From positions 1 through 9,195 of the forward strand of contig JAEWKY010000228.1 in NCBI GenBank assembly GCA_023457615.1: 9,195 bases of DNA. The letters are read 5' to 3'. Position 1 is the first letter of the stretch; each line of letters begins with the position of its first letter. Positions 1-5,830 of the stretch are shown here, piece by piece. The position numbers and the translations under genes were made by a program. Source of the DNA: Actinomycetes bacterium (lineage in GTDB: Bacteria > Actinomycetota > Actinomycetes > Actinomycetales > Microbacteriaceae). Under the pieces are notes generated by a model. The model saw only the letters and a program-made list of their open reading frames with translations, ran no database searches and was not told where the DNA came from.

Positions 1-475
1 GCTCGCCGAGACCCTGCGCGACCCGCAGGTCACCGCCGTCGTGCTGACCCGCGACCTCGCCCCCGCCGAGCTGCGGGAGGCCGCCGAACGGCTCACGCGC
101 GACCTGGGCCTCGTGCGCGCGCTCGGCCTCCCGGGCGGCACGGTGTCGTCGGACGCCCTCGCGGCGTATCACGCGATCGCCCCGGGCGACCCGGAGACGC
201 TCGACCGCTTCGTCGCCGAGCTGCTCGGGCCCGTGCTCGCCTGGGACGCCCGGAGGAACACCGAGCTCTTCGACACCCTCGCCGCCTACTTCGACGCGGG
301 CGAGAGCCGCACCGCCGCGGCGACCGCCCTGCGCATCCACGGCAACACGGTGCAGCAGAGGCTCGACCGCATCCAGTCGCTGCTCACGGGCGACCTCGGC
401 GACGCCGAGTACCGCTTCCGGGTGCAGGCCGCGGTGCGCGTCGAGCGCCTGCGCCGCACCCTCCGCGCGGGCTAG
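1..475 (+). CDS. PucR/CdaR-type transcriptional regulator, C-terminal part (5' end outside window)
   Basis: The reading frame is open from the window's left edge (first full codon at position 2) to TAG at 473-475, giving about 157 residues of a longer protein. The last third carries the PucR-type C-terminal helix-turn-helix pattern: an LFDTLAAYFDAGES segment, then AAATALRIHGNTVQQRLDRI, then an EYRFRVQAAVRVERLRR tail. In this family that domain binds DNA, while an upstream domain senses a small molecule or purine/sugar-acid signal. The sensor part is missing here, so the ligand cannot be inferred. A GTG at 41 is only an internal codon, because the frame and protein-like composition continue upstream of it. 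The stop codon overlaps the stop of the convergent permease gene, so no terminator lies between them. The family call is fairly firm; the target genes are unknown. Confidence 0.82.
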   Translation, partial: LAETLRDPQVTAVVLTRDLAPAELREAAERLTRDLGLVRALGLPGGTVSSDALAAYHAIAPGDPETLDRFVAELLGPVLAWDARRNTELFDTLAAYFDAGESRTAAATALRIHGNTVQQRLDRIQSLLTGDLGDAEYRFRVQAAVRVERLRRTLRAG

Positions 476-1227
476 GCGTTCTCCTTGCGGAAGGTGCGCT
501 GCCCGAGGAAGACGAAGACGACGAAGATGACGACCGCCCAGATGGTGCCCCATAGGGCGGGCTGACCGAAGTCGCCGACGAAGACCGCGCGGATGCCCTC
601 CACGACGCTCTTCGTCGGGATGAAGTCGCTCACCGTCTGCAGCCACTGCGGCCCGAGCGACATCGGCAGCAGGATGCCGGAGAGCAGCAGCACGGGCATC
701 GCGATCGAGTTGAGCAGGGGCGCCATGACGTCCTCGCTCTTGGTCGTGAGCGCGAGGGCGTTCGACGCCGCGGCGCACGCCGCGCCGAGCAGCACGGTCA
801 GCAGCAGCCCGTAGAGCATCCCGGGCACCGACGCGCGGAGGCCGAACACGAAGCCGAGCGAGATGAGCACGACGCCCTGCACGATCAGCTGCACGACATC
901 GCGCAGGATGCGACCGAGAAGCAGCGCCGTGCGGCTCGCCGGCGTCACGCGCTCGGCCTCGATCACGCCCGCCCGCCACTCGGCGATGAGGCCGAATCCC
1001 GCGAAGAGCGCGCCGAACAGACCGAGCTGCACGAGCAGGCCGGGCACGAAGATCGTGTACGCGTTGTCGACGCCGAACTGCGAGGCGAGCGGCTCGAGCA
1101 GTGGCCCGAACAGCACGAGGTAGAGGATCGGCTGGGCGAGCCCGATGATGACCCACGCGGGGTTGCGGAGGGCGATGCGCAGCTGGCGCCAGAAGACCAC
1201 CCAGGTCTCACGGAAGAAGGTGTTCAT
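472..1227 (-). CDS. ABC-2 type exporter permease (DrrB-like)
   Basis: This 251-residue integral membrane protein is the permease half of a drug-exporter-like ABC system. The layout fits the ABC-2 family: a cytoplasmic N-terminus with W/R-rich residues 9-25, a first membrane segment near 26-44, an extracytoplasmic loop, further hydrophobic segments near 60-82, 107-130, 134-160 and 168-190, and a last one near 222-243. Residues 83-99 (EWRAG...ERVTPASR) match the conserved cytoplasmic loop after the second segment. The start ATG at 1225-1227 lies 3 bases after the stop of the ATPase gene, so the two genes are co-transcribed and probably translationally coupled; only a weak purine-rich stretch precedes the start. 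DrrB-type permeases pair with DrrA-type ATPases to export antibiotics or lipids. The substrate cannot be read from the sequence. Its TAG stop overlaps the stop of the convergent regulator within one CTAG. Confidence 0.9.
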   Translation of the reverse strand: MNTFFRETWVVFWRQLRIALRNPAWVIIGLAQPILYLVLFGPLLEPLASQFGVDNAYTIFVPGLLVQLGLFGALFAGFGLIAEWRAGVIEAERVTPASRTALLLGRILRDVVQLIVQGVVLISLGFVFGLRASVPGMLYGLLLTVLLGAACAAASNALALTTKSEDVMAPLLNSIAMPVLLLSGILLPMSLGPQWLQTVSDFIPTKSVVEGIRAVFVGDFGQPALWGTIWAVVIFVVFVFLGQRTFRKENA

Positions 1228-1230
1228 GGG

Positions 1231-2196
1231 TCAGGCGTCCTCTCGCAGGGAGCGACCGGTCACGGTCAGGAACACGTCGTCGAGGGTGGGGCGGCGCACC
1301 TCGATCGACTCGAGCGGGATGCGCTGCGCGTCGAGCTCCCGGAGGAGGCCGGCGAGCTCCCGACCGGCGTGCGGCACGCGCAGGCTCGCGGTGCGGTCGG
1401 CGGCGTCCGCCGTCGTTCCGGGGGCGAGGGCGGCGAGGGCCGTCGCCGCGGCCGAGAGGTGCGCGGCATCCGCCACGGTCAGCTCGATGAGGTCGCCCGC
1501 CACCTGCTGCTTGAGCGCCTCGGGCGTGTCGCTCGCGACGATCTCGCCGTGGTCGATCACGAGGATGCGGTCGCACAGGGCGTCGGCCTCGTCGAGGTAG
1601 TGGGTGGTGAGGAACACCGTCGCGTCGCGCTCGGTGCGCAGCGCGGAGATGTGCGTCCAGAGGTTGGCGCGGGCCTGCGGGTCGAGCCCCGTCGTCGGCT
1701 CGTCGAGGAAGACGAGCGTCGGGTCGTGCACGAGTCCCATCGCGATGTCGAGGCGGCGTCGCTGCCCGCCGCTCATCGCCGAGGGGCGCCGGGTCCAGAG
1801 CCCGTCGAGATCGAGCTGCTCGAACAGCTCCCTGCCGCGCTTCTCGGCCTGCGACTTCGGGATGCCGTACAGCCGGCCGTGGTCGACGACCTCCTCGCCC
1901 GCGAGCGCCTCGGGCGAGGTCGAGCCGGACTGCGAGACGTACCCGATGCGGCGACGCACCTCGGCGGGCTGCTGGGCGACGTCGAAACCCGCGACGGTCG
2001 CGGTGCCGGAGGTCGGGGTGAGGAGCGTCGTCAGCATCCGCAGCGTCGTCGTCTTGCCGGCGCCGTTCGGCCCGAGGAAGCCGACGATCTCGCCCTTCTC
2101 GACGTCGAGGTCGACGCCCGCGACGGCGTGGATCTCGACCTTCTCGCGGCCCTTCCGGCCGACGAAGCTGCGAGCGAGTCCGCGCGCATGGATCAT
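1231..2196 (-). CDS. ABC exporter ATP-binding protein (DrrA-like, daunorubicin-resistance type)
   Basis: This 321-residue ATPase powers the permease encoded directly downstream. All ABC motifs are present and intact: Walker A GPNGAGKT (42-49), Q-loop Q89, signature SGGQRRR (142-148), Walker B with LDEPTTGLD (164-172) and the switch His in TTHYLDEAD (H199). After about residue 225 comes the C-terminal extension typical of DrrA-type exporters, ending in the PTLDDVFLTVTGR-type segment. The length is normal for the family. The start ATG (2194-2196) is preceded by a near-perfect ribosome binding site, AAGGAGGA, at 2200-2207, so it is efficiently translated once transcribed. Its promoter overlaps two TTCAA-N2-TTGAA dyads and the 3' end of the upstream padR gene, pointing to repression by that PadR protein. 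Drug or toxin efflux is the likely role; the actual substrate is unknown. Confidence 0.93.
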   Translation of the reverse strand: MIHARGLARSFVGRKGREKVEIHAVAGVDLDVEKGEIVGFLGPNGAGKTTTLRMLTTLLTPTSGTATVAGFDVAQQPAEVRRRIGYVSQSGSTSPEALAGEEVVDHGRLYGIPKSQAEKRGRELFEQLDLDGLWTRRPSAMSGGQRRRLDIAMGLVHDPTLVFLDEPTTGLDPQARANLWTHISALRTERDATVFLTTHYLDEADALCDRILVIDHGEIVASDTPEALKQQVAGDLIELTVADAAHLSAAATALAALAPGTTADAADRTASLRVPHAGRELAGLLRELDAQRIPLESIEVRRPTLDDVFLTVTGRSLREDA

Positions 2197-2199
2197 GGC

Positions 2200-2207
2200 T
2201 CCTCCTT
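2200..2207 (-). promoter_or_regulatory. Strong ribosome binding site of the ABC ATPase gene
   Basis: AAGGAGGA read on the minus strand, about 4 bases before the ATG at 2196. It fixes this start codon and contrasts with the leaderless-looking start of padR just upstream. Confidence 0.85.
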
Positions 2208-2208
2208 G

Positions 2209-2220
2209 TTCAAACTTGAG
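2209..2220. promoter_or_regulatory. PadR operator dyad A (TTCAA-N2-TTGAG)
   Basis: TTCAAACTTGAG matches a TTCAA-N2-TTGAA dyad in all but the last base. It lies over the likely transcription start of the ABC operon. Its centre is 14 bases from that of dyad B, and the two together form a larger imperfect palindrome at 2208-2235 (24 of 28 positions symmetric). Confidence 0.6.
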
Positions 2221-2248
2221 TATTCAAGATTGAACAGCCCGGAGTCAA
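2219..2248 (-). promoter_or_regulatory. Putative promoter of the ABC exporter operon
   Basis: On the minus strand TTGACT (2248-2243) is followed after 18 bases by AATACT (2224-2219). The -35 box overlaps the stop codon of padR (2245-2247). A transcript would start near 2212 and have a roughly 15-base leader holding the ribosome binding site. The -10 box lies across both operator dyads, so a bound repressor would block polymerase. The positions are seen in the sequence; promoter activity is inferred. Confidence 0.6.
2223..2234. promoter_or_regulatory. PadR operator dyad B (TTCAA-N2-TTGAA)
   Basis: TTCAAGATTGAA has perfect 5-base arms around a 2-base centre. It overlaps the -10 box and the end of the spacer of the exporter promoter. 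The same pattern recurs before padR, which supports a PadR binding site rather than chance. Confidence 0.65.
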
Positions 2249-2928
2249 GTCCCGTGTCGTGGGATTCCGAGCTTCGCGGCGTAGGCGTCGCTCTCCGCCT
2301 TCATCCGCCAGCCGGGATCGTCGGCGGGAGGCGTCCACCCCCAGTCGCGCGGCGGGTGGTCGCCGACGAAGTGCATGCCGCCCGCGCGCACCTCCGCCGC
2401 GTGCTCGACGAGCCAGGCGAGCTGGGCGCGGACGAGCCCCAGCTCGAGCCCGAGCTCGCTCACGACGTGCGGCGGGACGCGGTTCGACGACGCCAGGTGG
2501 CGCTGCTTCGCCTGGATCGCGTCGACCGCGAGCCCGAACGCCGCGACGCGCGCGTCGAGCGCCCGCTGGTAGAACGCGCGCGGCAGCAGCGGCGCGAAGT
2601 TCACCGCGACCCGCAACGGCAGCGCATCGCCCGGGTCGGGCACGGTCTCGATCGCGTCGAGCAGCATGCGGTCGTGGTCGGCGATGCCGGAGTCGGTGAC
2701 CGTGTAGACCGCGACCGGGCGGCCGCCCTCCTCCATCACGAGGTCGTGGCGGTCGACCGAGCCGTCCTTCTCGAGGGTGCCGAGCATCGAGTAGATCGAG
2801 CCGGGGTTGAGATGCGCCCAGTTCTCGACGTCCCAGGAGAGCAGCTCGCGACGCAGCTGGTAGCCGTTCGCGGGGCCGAAGATGCGCACGACGCCCAGCA
2901 CGAGCATCCGGGTCGTGAGCGCCGACAT
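2245..2928 (-). CDS. PadR family transcriptional regulator
   Basis: This 227-residue regulator has the N-terminal PadR winged helix: MLVLGVVRIFGPANGYQLRREL (the first helices, given here in two pieces: MLVLGVVRIFG at 8-18 and GYQLRREL at 22-29), recognition segment NPGSIYSMLGTLEKDG at 41-56, and a wing ending GGRPVAVYTVTDSG. The C-terminal half (about 95-190) is helical and matches the dimerisation domain of longer PadR proteins (Vir_act_alpha_C type). Such proteins usually repress a neighbouring multidrug ABC exporter and are released by the drug. Here the exporter genes follow immediately on the same strand, and matching dyads lie at both promoters, so repression of the exporter and of itself is the simplest reading. 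The start ATG has no ribosome binding site; a TAGACT -10 box lies exactly 6 bases before it, suggesting a leaderless transcript. Confidence 0.9.
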   Translation of the reverse strand: MSALTTRMLVLGVVRIFGPANGYQLRRELLSWDVENWAHLNPGSIYSMLGTLEKDGSVDRHDLVMEEGGRPVAVYTVTDSGIADHDRMLLDAIETVPDPGDALPLRVAVNFAPLLPRAFYQRALDARVAAFGLAVDAIQAKQRHLASSNRVPPHVVSELGLELGLVRAQLAWLVEHAAEVRAGGMHFVGDHPPRDWGWTPPADDPGWRMKAESDAYAAKLGIPRHGT

Positions 2929-2934
2929 GCCCCG

Positions 2935-2940
2935 AGTCTA
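2935..2940 (-). promoter_or_regulatory. -10 box of padR, leaderless arrangement
   Basis: TAGACT on the minus strand is followed by 6 bases and then the ATG at 2928, so transcription would start at or next to the A of the start codon. No convincing -35 box is visible, which is common in actinobacteria. Confidence 0.55.
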
Positions 2941-2943
2941 CGA

Positions 2944-2955
2944 TTCAAGGTTGAT
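2944..2955. promoter_or_regulatory. PadR operator dyad C (TTCAA-N2-TTGAT) at padR itself
   Basis: TTCAAGGTTGAT keeps nine of the ten arm bases of the dyads found at the exporter promoter. It lies directly upstream of the padR -10 box, in the space polymerase must occupy, which fits autorepression. Confidence 0.6.
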
Positions 2956-2979
2956 CCCCCCCTGGTCACCGTGGTCCCC

Positions 2980-3046
2980 GTTACTCCGCCGATCTGCGCG
3001 TGCTCCGCCGCCGATGCGCGGAGCAACGCGAAACCGGCGGAGTAAC
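2980..3046. repeat. Large two-part inverted repeat between murB and padR
   Basis: GTTACTCCGCCG (2980-2991) pairs perfectly with CGGCGGAGTAAC (3035-3046). Inside, CGCGTGCTCCGC (2997-3008) pairs with 3018-3030, with one bulged A at 3026, around a 9-base loop (3009-3017). Each arm is about 29 bases. The arms differ mainly in a short internal segment (ATCTG versus GTTT). There is no T-run on either side, so it is not a standard intrinsic terminator, though it could end transcription from murB. It may instead be a copy of a dispersed palindromic element; no second copy is in this window. Confidence 0.7.
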
Positions 3047-3066
3047 CCGAGGGTGGGAGGGGAGGG

Positions 3067-4158
3067 TCAGAGCTGCACGCCGACGAGCACGGGCTCGGGA
3101 TGCAGCACGACGCCGAACTCGGAGAGCACGCGGGTCTGGATGAAGCCCGCGAGCTGGGCGACGTCGGCCGCGGTGGCGCCGCCGCGGTTCACGATCGCGA
3201 GGGTGTGCTTGCTCGAGATCGCGGCCCCTGAGCCCGAGATCGAGAAGCCGCGCGAGATGCCGGCGCGCTCGATGAGCCACGCGGCGGAGAGCTTCACGAG
3301 GTACTCGCCGCGGGGGAGCGGCAGGATGTCGCTGCCGAGCGGCAGCACCCGCGCGGGCGCCTCGGGCGCGGTCGGCCAGCGCGGCGCGTCCGACGGGAGC
3401 CCGCGCGCGAACTGCTCCGTCACGACGGGATTCGTGAAGAACGACCCCGCGCTCGCCGAGTCGGGGTCGGCGGGATCCCACAGCATCCCCTTCGATGCGC
3501 GCAGCCCCAGCACGGCCGCGCGGAGGTCGGCCACGGGCACGCGATCGCCGATCCGCACCCCGAGGGCATCGGCGAGCTGCGCGTACGCGACGGGCTGGCC
3601 GAGTCCGCCGTCGTCGTGCAGCGCGAGCTCGAGACCGACGACGAGCCCCAGGCGACCCCGCTTGAGTGCGCTCGTGCGGTAGCCCAGACCGAGCTCGCCC
3701 GCCGGGATGCGGTGCACCGTGTCGTCGTCGAAGTCGAGGAAGTCGATCGCGACGAGGCTGCTCGAGAGCTCCTGCCCGTAGGCGCCGATGTTCTGCACGG
3801 GAGCGGCGCCCGCCGAACCCGGGATGCCCGAGAGCGCCTCGATGCCCGCCCAGCCGTGCGCGACCGCGTGGGCGACCACGGCATCCCAGGGCTCCCCGGC
3901 CTCGACGACGAGACGCACCGGACGCGCATCGTCGACCCGCGACTCGACGATCCCGCGCGTCGCGACCCGGATGACGTCGCCGTCGAAGCCGTCGTCCGAG
4001 ACGACGAGGTTCGATCCCCCGCCGAGCAGCAGCCAGTCCTCGGGGCTGCTCCAGGAGGCGAGGGTCGTCTCGAGCAGCTCGGCGCGCGACGCGGGCTCGA
4101 GCAGCCGACGCGCGGGACCGCCGACCCCGAGGGTCGTCAGCTCGGAGAGGAGGGTCAT
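3067..4158 (-). CDS. murB: UDP-N-acetylenolpyruvoylglucosamine reductase (UDP-N-acetylmuramate dehydrogenase)
   Basis: MurB reduces UDP-GlcNAc-enolpyruvate to UDP-MurNAc with NADPH and FAD, the second committed step of peptidoglycan synthesis, in the cytoplasm. The 363-residue protein shows the FAD-binding GGGSNLVVSDDGFDG (46-60), the GIPGSAGAAPVQNIGAYGQE segment (111-130), Y160-R161 in GYR, the catalytic Ser in AGSFFTNPVV (S239) and the terminal acid in HPEPVLVG (E355). These match the Arg, Ser and Glu of the classic active site. The start ATG at 4156-4158 overlaps the stop of the dehydratase gene by 4 bases (ATGA), so translation is probably coupled. The frame stays open upstream to 4569, but that stretch is Arg-rich and antiparallel to good codon use, so I reject a longer protein. 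Gene order dehydratase-dehydratase-murB is, to my knowledge, common in actinobacteria. Confidence 0.96.
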   Translation of the reverse strand: MTLLSELTTLGVGGPARRLLEPASRAELLETTLASWSSPEDWLLLGGGSNLVVSDDGFDGDVIRVATRGIVESRVDDARPVRLVVEAGEPWDAVVAHAVAHGWAGIEALSGIPGSAGAAPVQNIGAYGQELSSSLVAIDFLDFDDDTVHRIPAGELGLGYRTSALKRGRLGLVVGLELALHDDGGLGQPVAYAQLADALGVRIGDRVPVADLRAAVLGLRASKGMLWDPADPDSASAGSFFTNPVVTEQFARGLPSDAPRWPTAPEAPARVLPLGSDILPLPRGEYLVKLSAAWLIERAGISRGFSISGSGAAISSKHTLAIVNRGGATAADVAQLAGFIQTRVLSEFGVVLHPEPVLVGVQL

Positions 4159-4562
4159 CCCGCCGGCGGCACGACGCGCACCTGCGCCTTGCCCAGCACG
4201 GTCTGCTCGCCGAAGGTCACGGTGAGGTCGACGCGCACGGCGTCGTCCTCGAGCGCGCCGACCTTCGCGACGACGGTGACGACCGCCCCGGTCTCGGGGT
4301 CGACGACGACCGGCCGGGTGAACTTCACCTGGTAGTCGAGCATGCGACCCGGGTCGCCGAGCCAGTCGACGACGGGCTGCACGGCGAGACCCATCGTGAG
4401 CATCCCGTGCGCGAGCACCCCGGGGAGCCCGACGCCGGCGGCGACGTCGTCGCGGTAGTGGATCGGGTTGAAGTCTCCGGAGGCCCCGGCGTAGCGCACG
4501 AGCGAGTCGCGCGTGAGCGGGAAGGACGCCTCGGCGACGACCTCGCCCACCTCGAGCGTCAC
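4155..4562 (-). CDS. MaoC-like hot-dog dehydratase, catalytic subunit (HadB-like)
   Basis: This 135-residue single hot-dog protein carries the hydratase-2 motif YAGASGDFNPIHYRDD with the catalytic pair D30 and H35, followed by GLPGVLAHGMLTMG. In the mycobacterial HadAB system the subunit with this Asp/His pair dehydrates 3-hydroxyacyl-ACP during fatty acid elongation. It starts with GTG (4560-4562), which overlaps the TGA of the upstream subunit by 4 bases, and its own stop overlaps the murB start in the same way. Equal dosage with the upstream partner is therefore built in. If the host is a Microbacteriaceae member it would lack mycolic acids, so the substrate is more likely another acyl-ACP or acyl-CoA chain. 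The fold and catalytic residues are clear; the pathway is inference. Confidence 0.88.
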   Translation of the reverse strand: MTLEVGEVVAEASFPLTRDSLVRYAGASGDFNPIHYRDDVAAGVGLPGVLAHGMLTMGLAVQPVVDWLGDPGRMLDYQVKFTRPVVVDPETGAVVTVVAKVGALEDDAVRVDLTVTFGEQTVLGKAQVRVVPPAG

Positions 4563-5005
4563 TCGTCACCCCGCACGACGAGGGTGGAGGTCGCCGTGAC
4601 GACGTGCGCGCCCGTCGCGTCGGCGATCGACGACTCCGAGGTCACCATGCTGTGGCCGCCGATCGACTTGACGCTCGTGACCGTCATCGTCGCGACGAGC
4701 TCGTCGCCCGCGACGATCGGACGCGAGTAGGAGAACCGCTGATCGCCGTGCACGACGCGCGTGAAGTCGACGCCGGCCTCCTCGTCCGAGAGCAGCTGGT
4801 CGAGCGTCGCCGCGGTGACGACGATCGGGAAGGTCGTGGGCGCGACGACATCCGGGTGCCCGGCCGCGCGCGCCGCCGCGGGGTCGAGATGCGTCGGATG
4901 GGTGGCGAAGACCGCACGGGCGAACTCCCGCACCTTCTCGCGCCCGACGAGGTAGGGGGCTGTCGGCGGATACGTCCGACCTTCGATCGCGGGGTTCACC
5001 GGCAC
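4559..5005 (-). CDS. FAS1-like/MaoC N-terminal dehydratase subunit (HadA-like)
   Basis: This 148-residue protein matches the non-catalytic hot-dog subunit that pairs with a HadB-type partner. Key features are YLVGREKVREFARAV (18-32), VVAPTTFPIV (53-62) and the QRFSYSRPIVAGDEL block. The hydratase-2 Asp/His pair is absent, as expected for HadA-like subunits, which bind the acyl chain. The start is GTG at 5003-5005. A second GTG at 4997-4999 is possible because a G-run lies 5 bases before it, but a TAGGCT -10 box sits exactly 6 bases before the GTG at 5005, fitting a leaderless start there and giving the M-P-V-N-P N-terminus. It opens the three-gene operon with the catalytic subunit and murB, and is divergent from the DM13 gene. 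Confidence 0.87.
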   Translation of the reverse strand: MPVNPAIEGRTYPPTAPYLVGREKVREFARAVFATHPTHLDPAAARAAGHPDVVAPTTFPIVVTAATLDQLLSDEEAGVDFTRVVHGDQRFSYSRPIVAGDELVATMTVTSVKSIGGHSMVTSESSIADATGAHVVTATSTLVVRGDE

Positions 5006-5011
5006 CCCCCG

Positions 5012-5017
5012 AGCCTA
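5012..5017 (-). promoter_or_regulatory. -10 box of the dehydratase-murB operon, leaderless arrangement
   Basis: TAGGCT on the minus strand is followed by 6 bases and the GTG at 5005. No clear -35 box is seen; it would fall across the start of the divergent gene. Confidence 0.5.
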
Positions 5018-5031
5018 TCCAGTCGCCGCTC

Positions 5032-5037
5032 TATGCT
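5032..5037 (+). promoter_or_regulatory. -10 box of the DM13 gene, leaderless arrangement
   Basis: TATGCT is followed by GATCGG and then the ATG at 5044, again a 6-base gap that puts the transcription start at the start codon. There is no ribosome binding site between box and ATG. Confidence 0.5.
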
Positions 5038-5043
5038 GATCGG

Positions 5044-5580
5044 ATGTCGCGAAGGGTGCGCCTGCTCGTCGCCGTCGCCGCCGCGGGCGCGGTCGTTCTC
5101 GCGGCGCTGCTGCTCGTCTTCCAGCCGTGGCTGCTGTTCGTCGACGTGCGGGTGAGCGACCCGCTGCCGACGACCCGGCCCCTCCCGTCGTCGCCCGCCG
5201 CGGAGCCCGGCACCTCGGGCCCGCGCACCCTCGCCCGCGGTGCGTTCACGAGCCACGAGCACGCCACCTCGGGGGAGGCCACGATCGTCGAGAACGCCGA
5301 CGGCTCGCGCGTGCTCGCGATCGCCGGGCTCGACACGTCGAACGGGCCCGACCTGCACGTCTGGCTGAGCGCGTCCGATGTCGTCGAGGGCACGGACGGC
5401 TGGTATGTGGCCGGATCGGCGCCGCACATCGACCTGGGACCCCTGAAAGGCAACGTGGGGGATCAGGTCTACGACATCCCCGCCGAGGCCGATCTCACCG
5501 GGGTCCGCAGCGTCGCCATCTGGTGCGTGCGGTTCTCGGTGTCGTTCGGAGCCGCGCAACTGGATGCCGCCGTCGACTGA
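5044..5580 (+). CDS. Membrane-anchored DM13 domain protein
   Basis: This 178-residue protein begins with a basic stretch and a hydrophobic segment at about 7-33, so it is probably anchored in the membrane with the rest outside. A Pro/Ser/Thr-rich linker (about 38-60) leads to a DM13 domain (about 63-174). Supporting features are F68 and H71/H73 near its start, GPDLHVWLS (101-109), DLGPLKGNVGDQVYDIP (130-146) and IWCVRFSVSFGAAQL (159-173). C161 is the nearly invariant Cys of this domain, which has been proposed to act in electron transfer or redox chemistry; that role is not well proven. The gene is divergent from the dehydratase-murB operon across 38 bases and converges with the small CxxC peptide gene across a terminator-like hairpin. 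The domain call is strong, its function uncertain. Confidence 0.9.
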   Translation: MSRRVRLLVAVAAAGAVVLAALLLVFQPWLLFVDVRVSDPLPTTRPLPSSPAAEPGTSGPRTLARGAFTSHEHATSGEATIVENADGSRVLAIAGLDTSNGPDLHVWLSASDVVEGTDGWYVAGSAPHIDLGPLKGNVGDQVYDIPAEADLTGVRSVAIWCVRFSVSFGAAQLDAAVD

Positions 5581-5606
5581 TCGACGCGCCGCCGCGGGTT
5601 AAATGA

Positions 5607-5643
5607 TCGACGCCCCGGCGACTGCGGTCTGCCGGGGCGTCGA
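5607..5643. terminator. Hairpin between the convergent DM13 and CxxC-peptide genes
   Basis: A perfect 13-base stem (5607-5619 with 5631-5643, core CGACGCCCCGGC) encloses an 11-base loop. It lies just after the stops of two convergent genes and can serve both strands. The sequence after the stem is somewhat T-rich only on the minus strand (TCATTT), so termination of the small gene is the better supported half. A minor 10-base direct repeat, TGATCGACGC, occurs at 5578-5587 and 5604-5613. Confidence 0.7.
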
Positions 5644-5656
5644 AAGCTGGTTGCCG

Positions 5657-5737
5657 TTACTGGCAGCTCTCGCACTGCAGGTCGTCCATCGGATCGACCG
5701 GAACCGAGTAGCCGCCCACGGTGTCGACGTCGTTCAT
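5657..5737 (-). CDS. Unrecognised 26-residue peptide with C-terminal CxxC
   Basis: ATG at 5735-5737 opens 26 codons ending in TAA at 5657-5659. The peptide starts MNDVDTVGGYSVPVDP and ends MDDLQCESCQ: acidic, with Cys at 22 and 25 as a CxxC followed by the last residue Gln. There is no signal peptide or membrane segment. Evidence that it is real: a strong AGGAGGG ribosome binding site 5 bases before the ATG, a recognisable promoter about 60 bases upstream, a 13-base-pair hairpin after the stop, and 23 of 25 sense codons ending in G or C. I do not recognise the family. The CxxC could bind a metal or act in thiol redox; alternatively it could be a modified-peptide precursor, but no modifying enzyme is nearby, or a regulatory small protein. 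It is monocistronic. I am confident that it is translated and ignorant of what it does. Confidence 0.78.
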   Translation of the reverse strand: MNDVDTVGGYSVPVDPMDDLQCESCQ

Positions 5738-5742
5738 GGGAA

Positions 5743-5749
5743 CCCTCCT
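5743..5749 (-). promoter_or_regulatory. Strong ribosome binding site of the CxxC peptide gene
   Basis: AGGAGGG on the minus strand, 5 bases before the ATG at 5737. It is among the best ribosome binding sites in the window and the main support for so short a gene. Confidence 0.85.
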
Positions 5750-5799
5750 AAGCCTGTTTGCCATCCCCAGCGGGGTCGGTGACCGCCGCGTGAATCCTC

Positions 5800-5829
5800 A
5801 CTATATAACCGGAATCACACTGATGTCAT
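5800..5829 (-). promoter_or_regulatory. Putative promoter of the CxxC peptide gene
   Basis: On the minus strand ATGACA (5829-5824) is followed after 18 bases by TATAGT (5805-5800). Transcription would start near 5793 and leave a leader of about 56 bases, including a small CCCC-GCT-GGGG hairpin (5765-5775). The overlapping TATATA also fits a weaker plus-strand promoter (GTGACC, 17 bases, TATATA at 5802-5807) that could serve the gene at 5947. A GGAAT-N12-ATTCC dyad (5811-5832) covers the spacer and -35 box. Confidence 0.6.
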
Positions 5830-5830
5830 T

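Noticed and set aside
1369..3045. 558-codon plus-strand open frame antisense to the ABC ATPase and padR
   Set aside because: Arg/Val/Glu-rich composition typical of the antisense frame of GC-rich genes; it crosses a promoter and operators and lies opposite two strongly recognised genes.
4159..4569. Upstream extension of murB to give a 500-residue protein
   Set aside because: The stretch is Arg-rich and lies in the wrong frame over a clear HadB-like gene; MurB homology begins at the ATG at 4158, which has an ATGA overlap.
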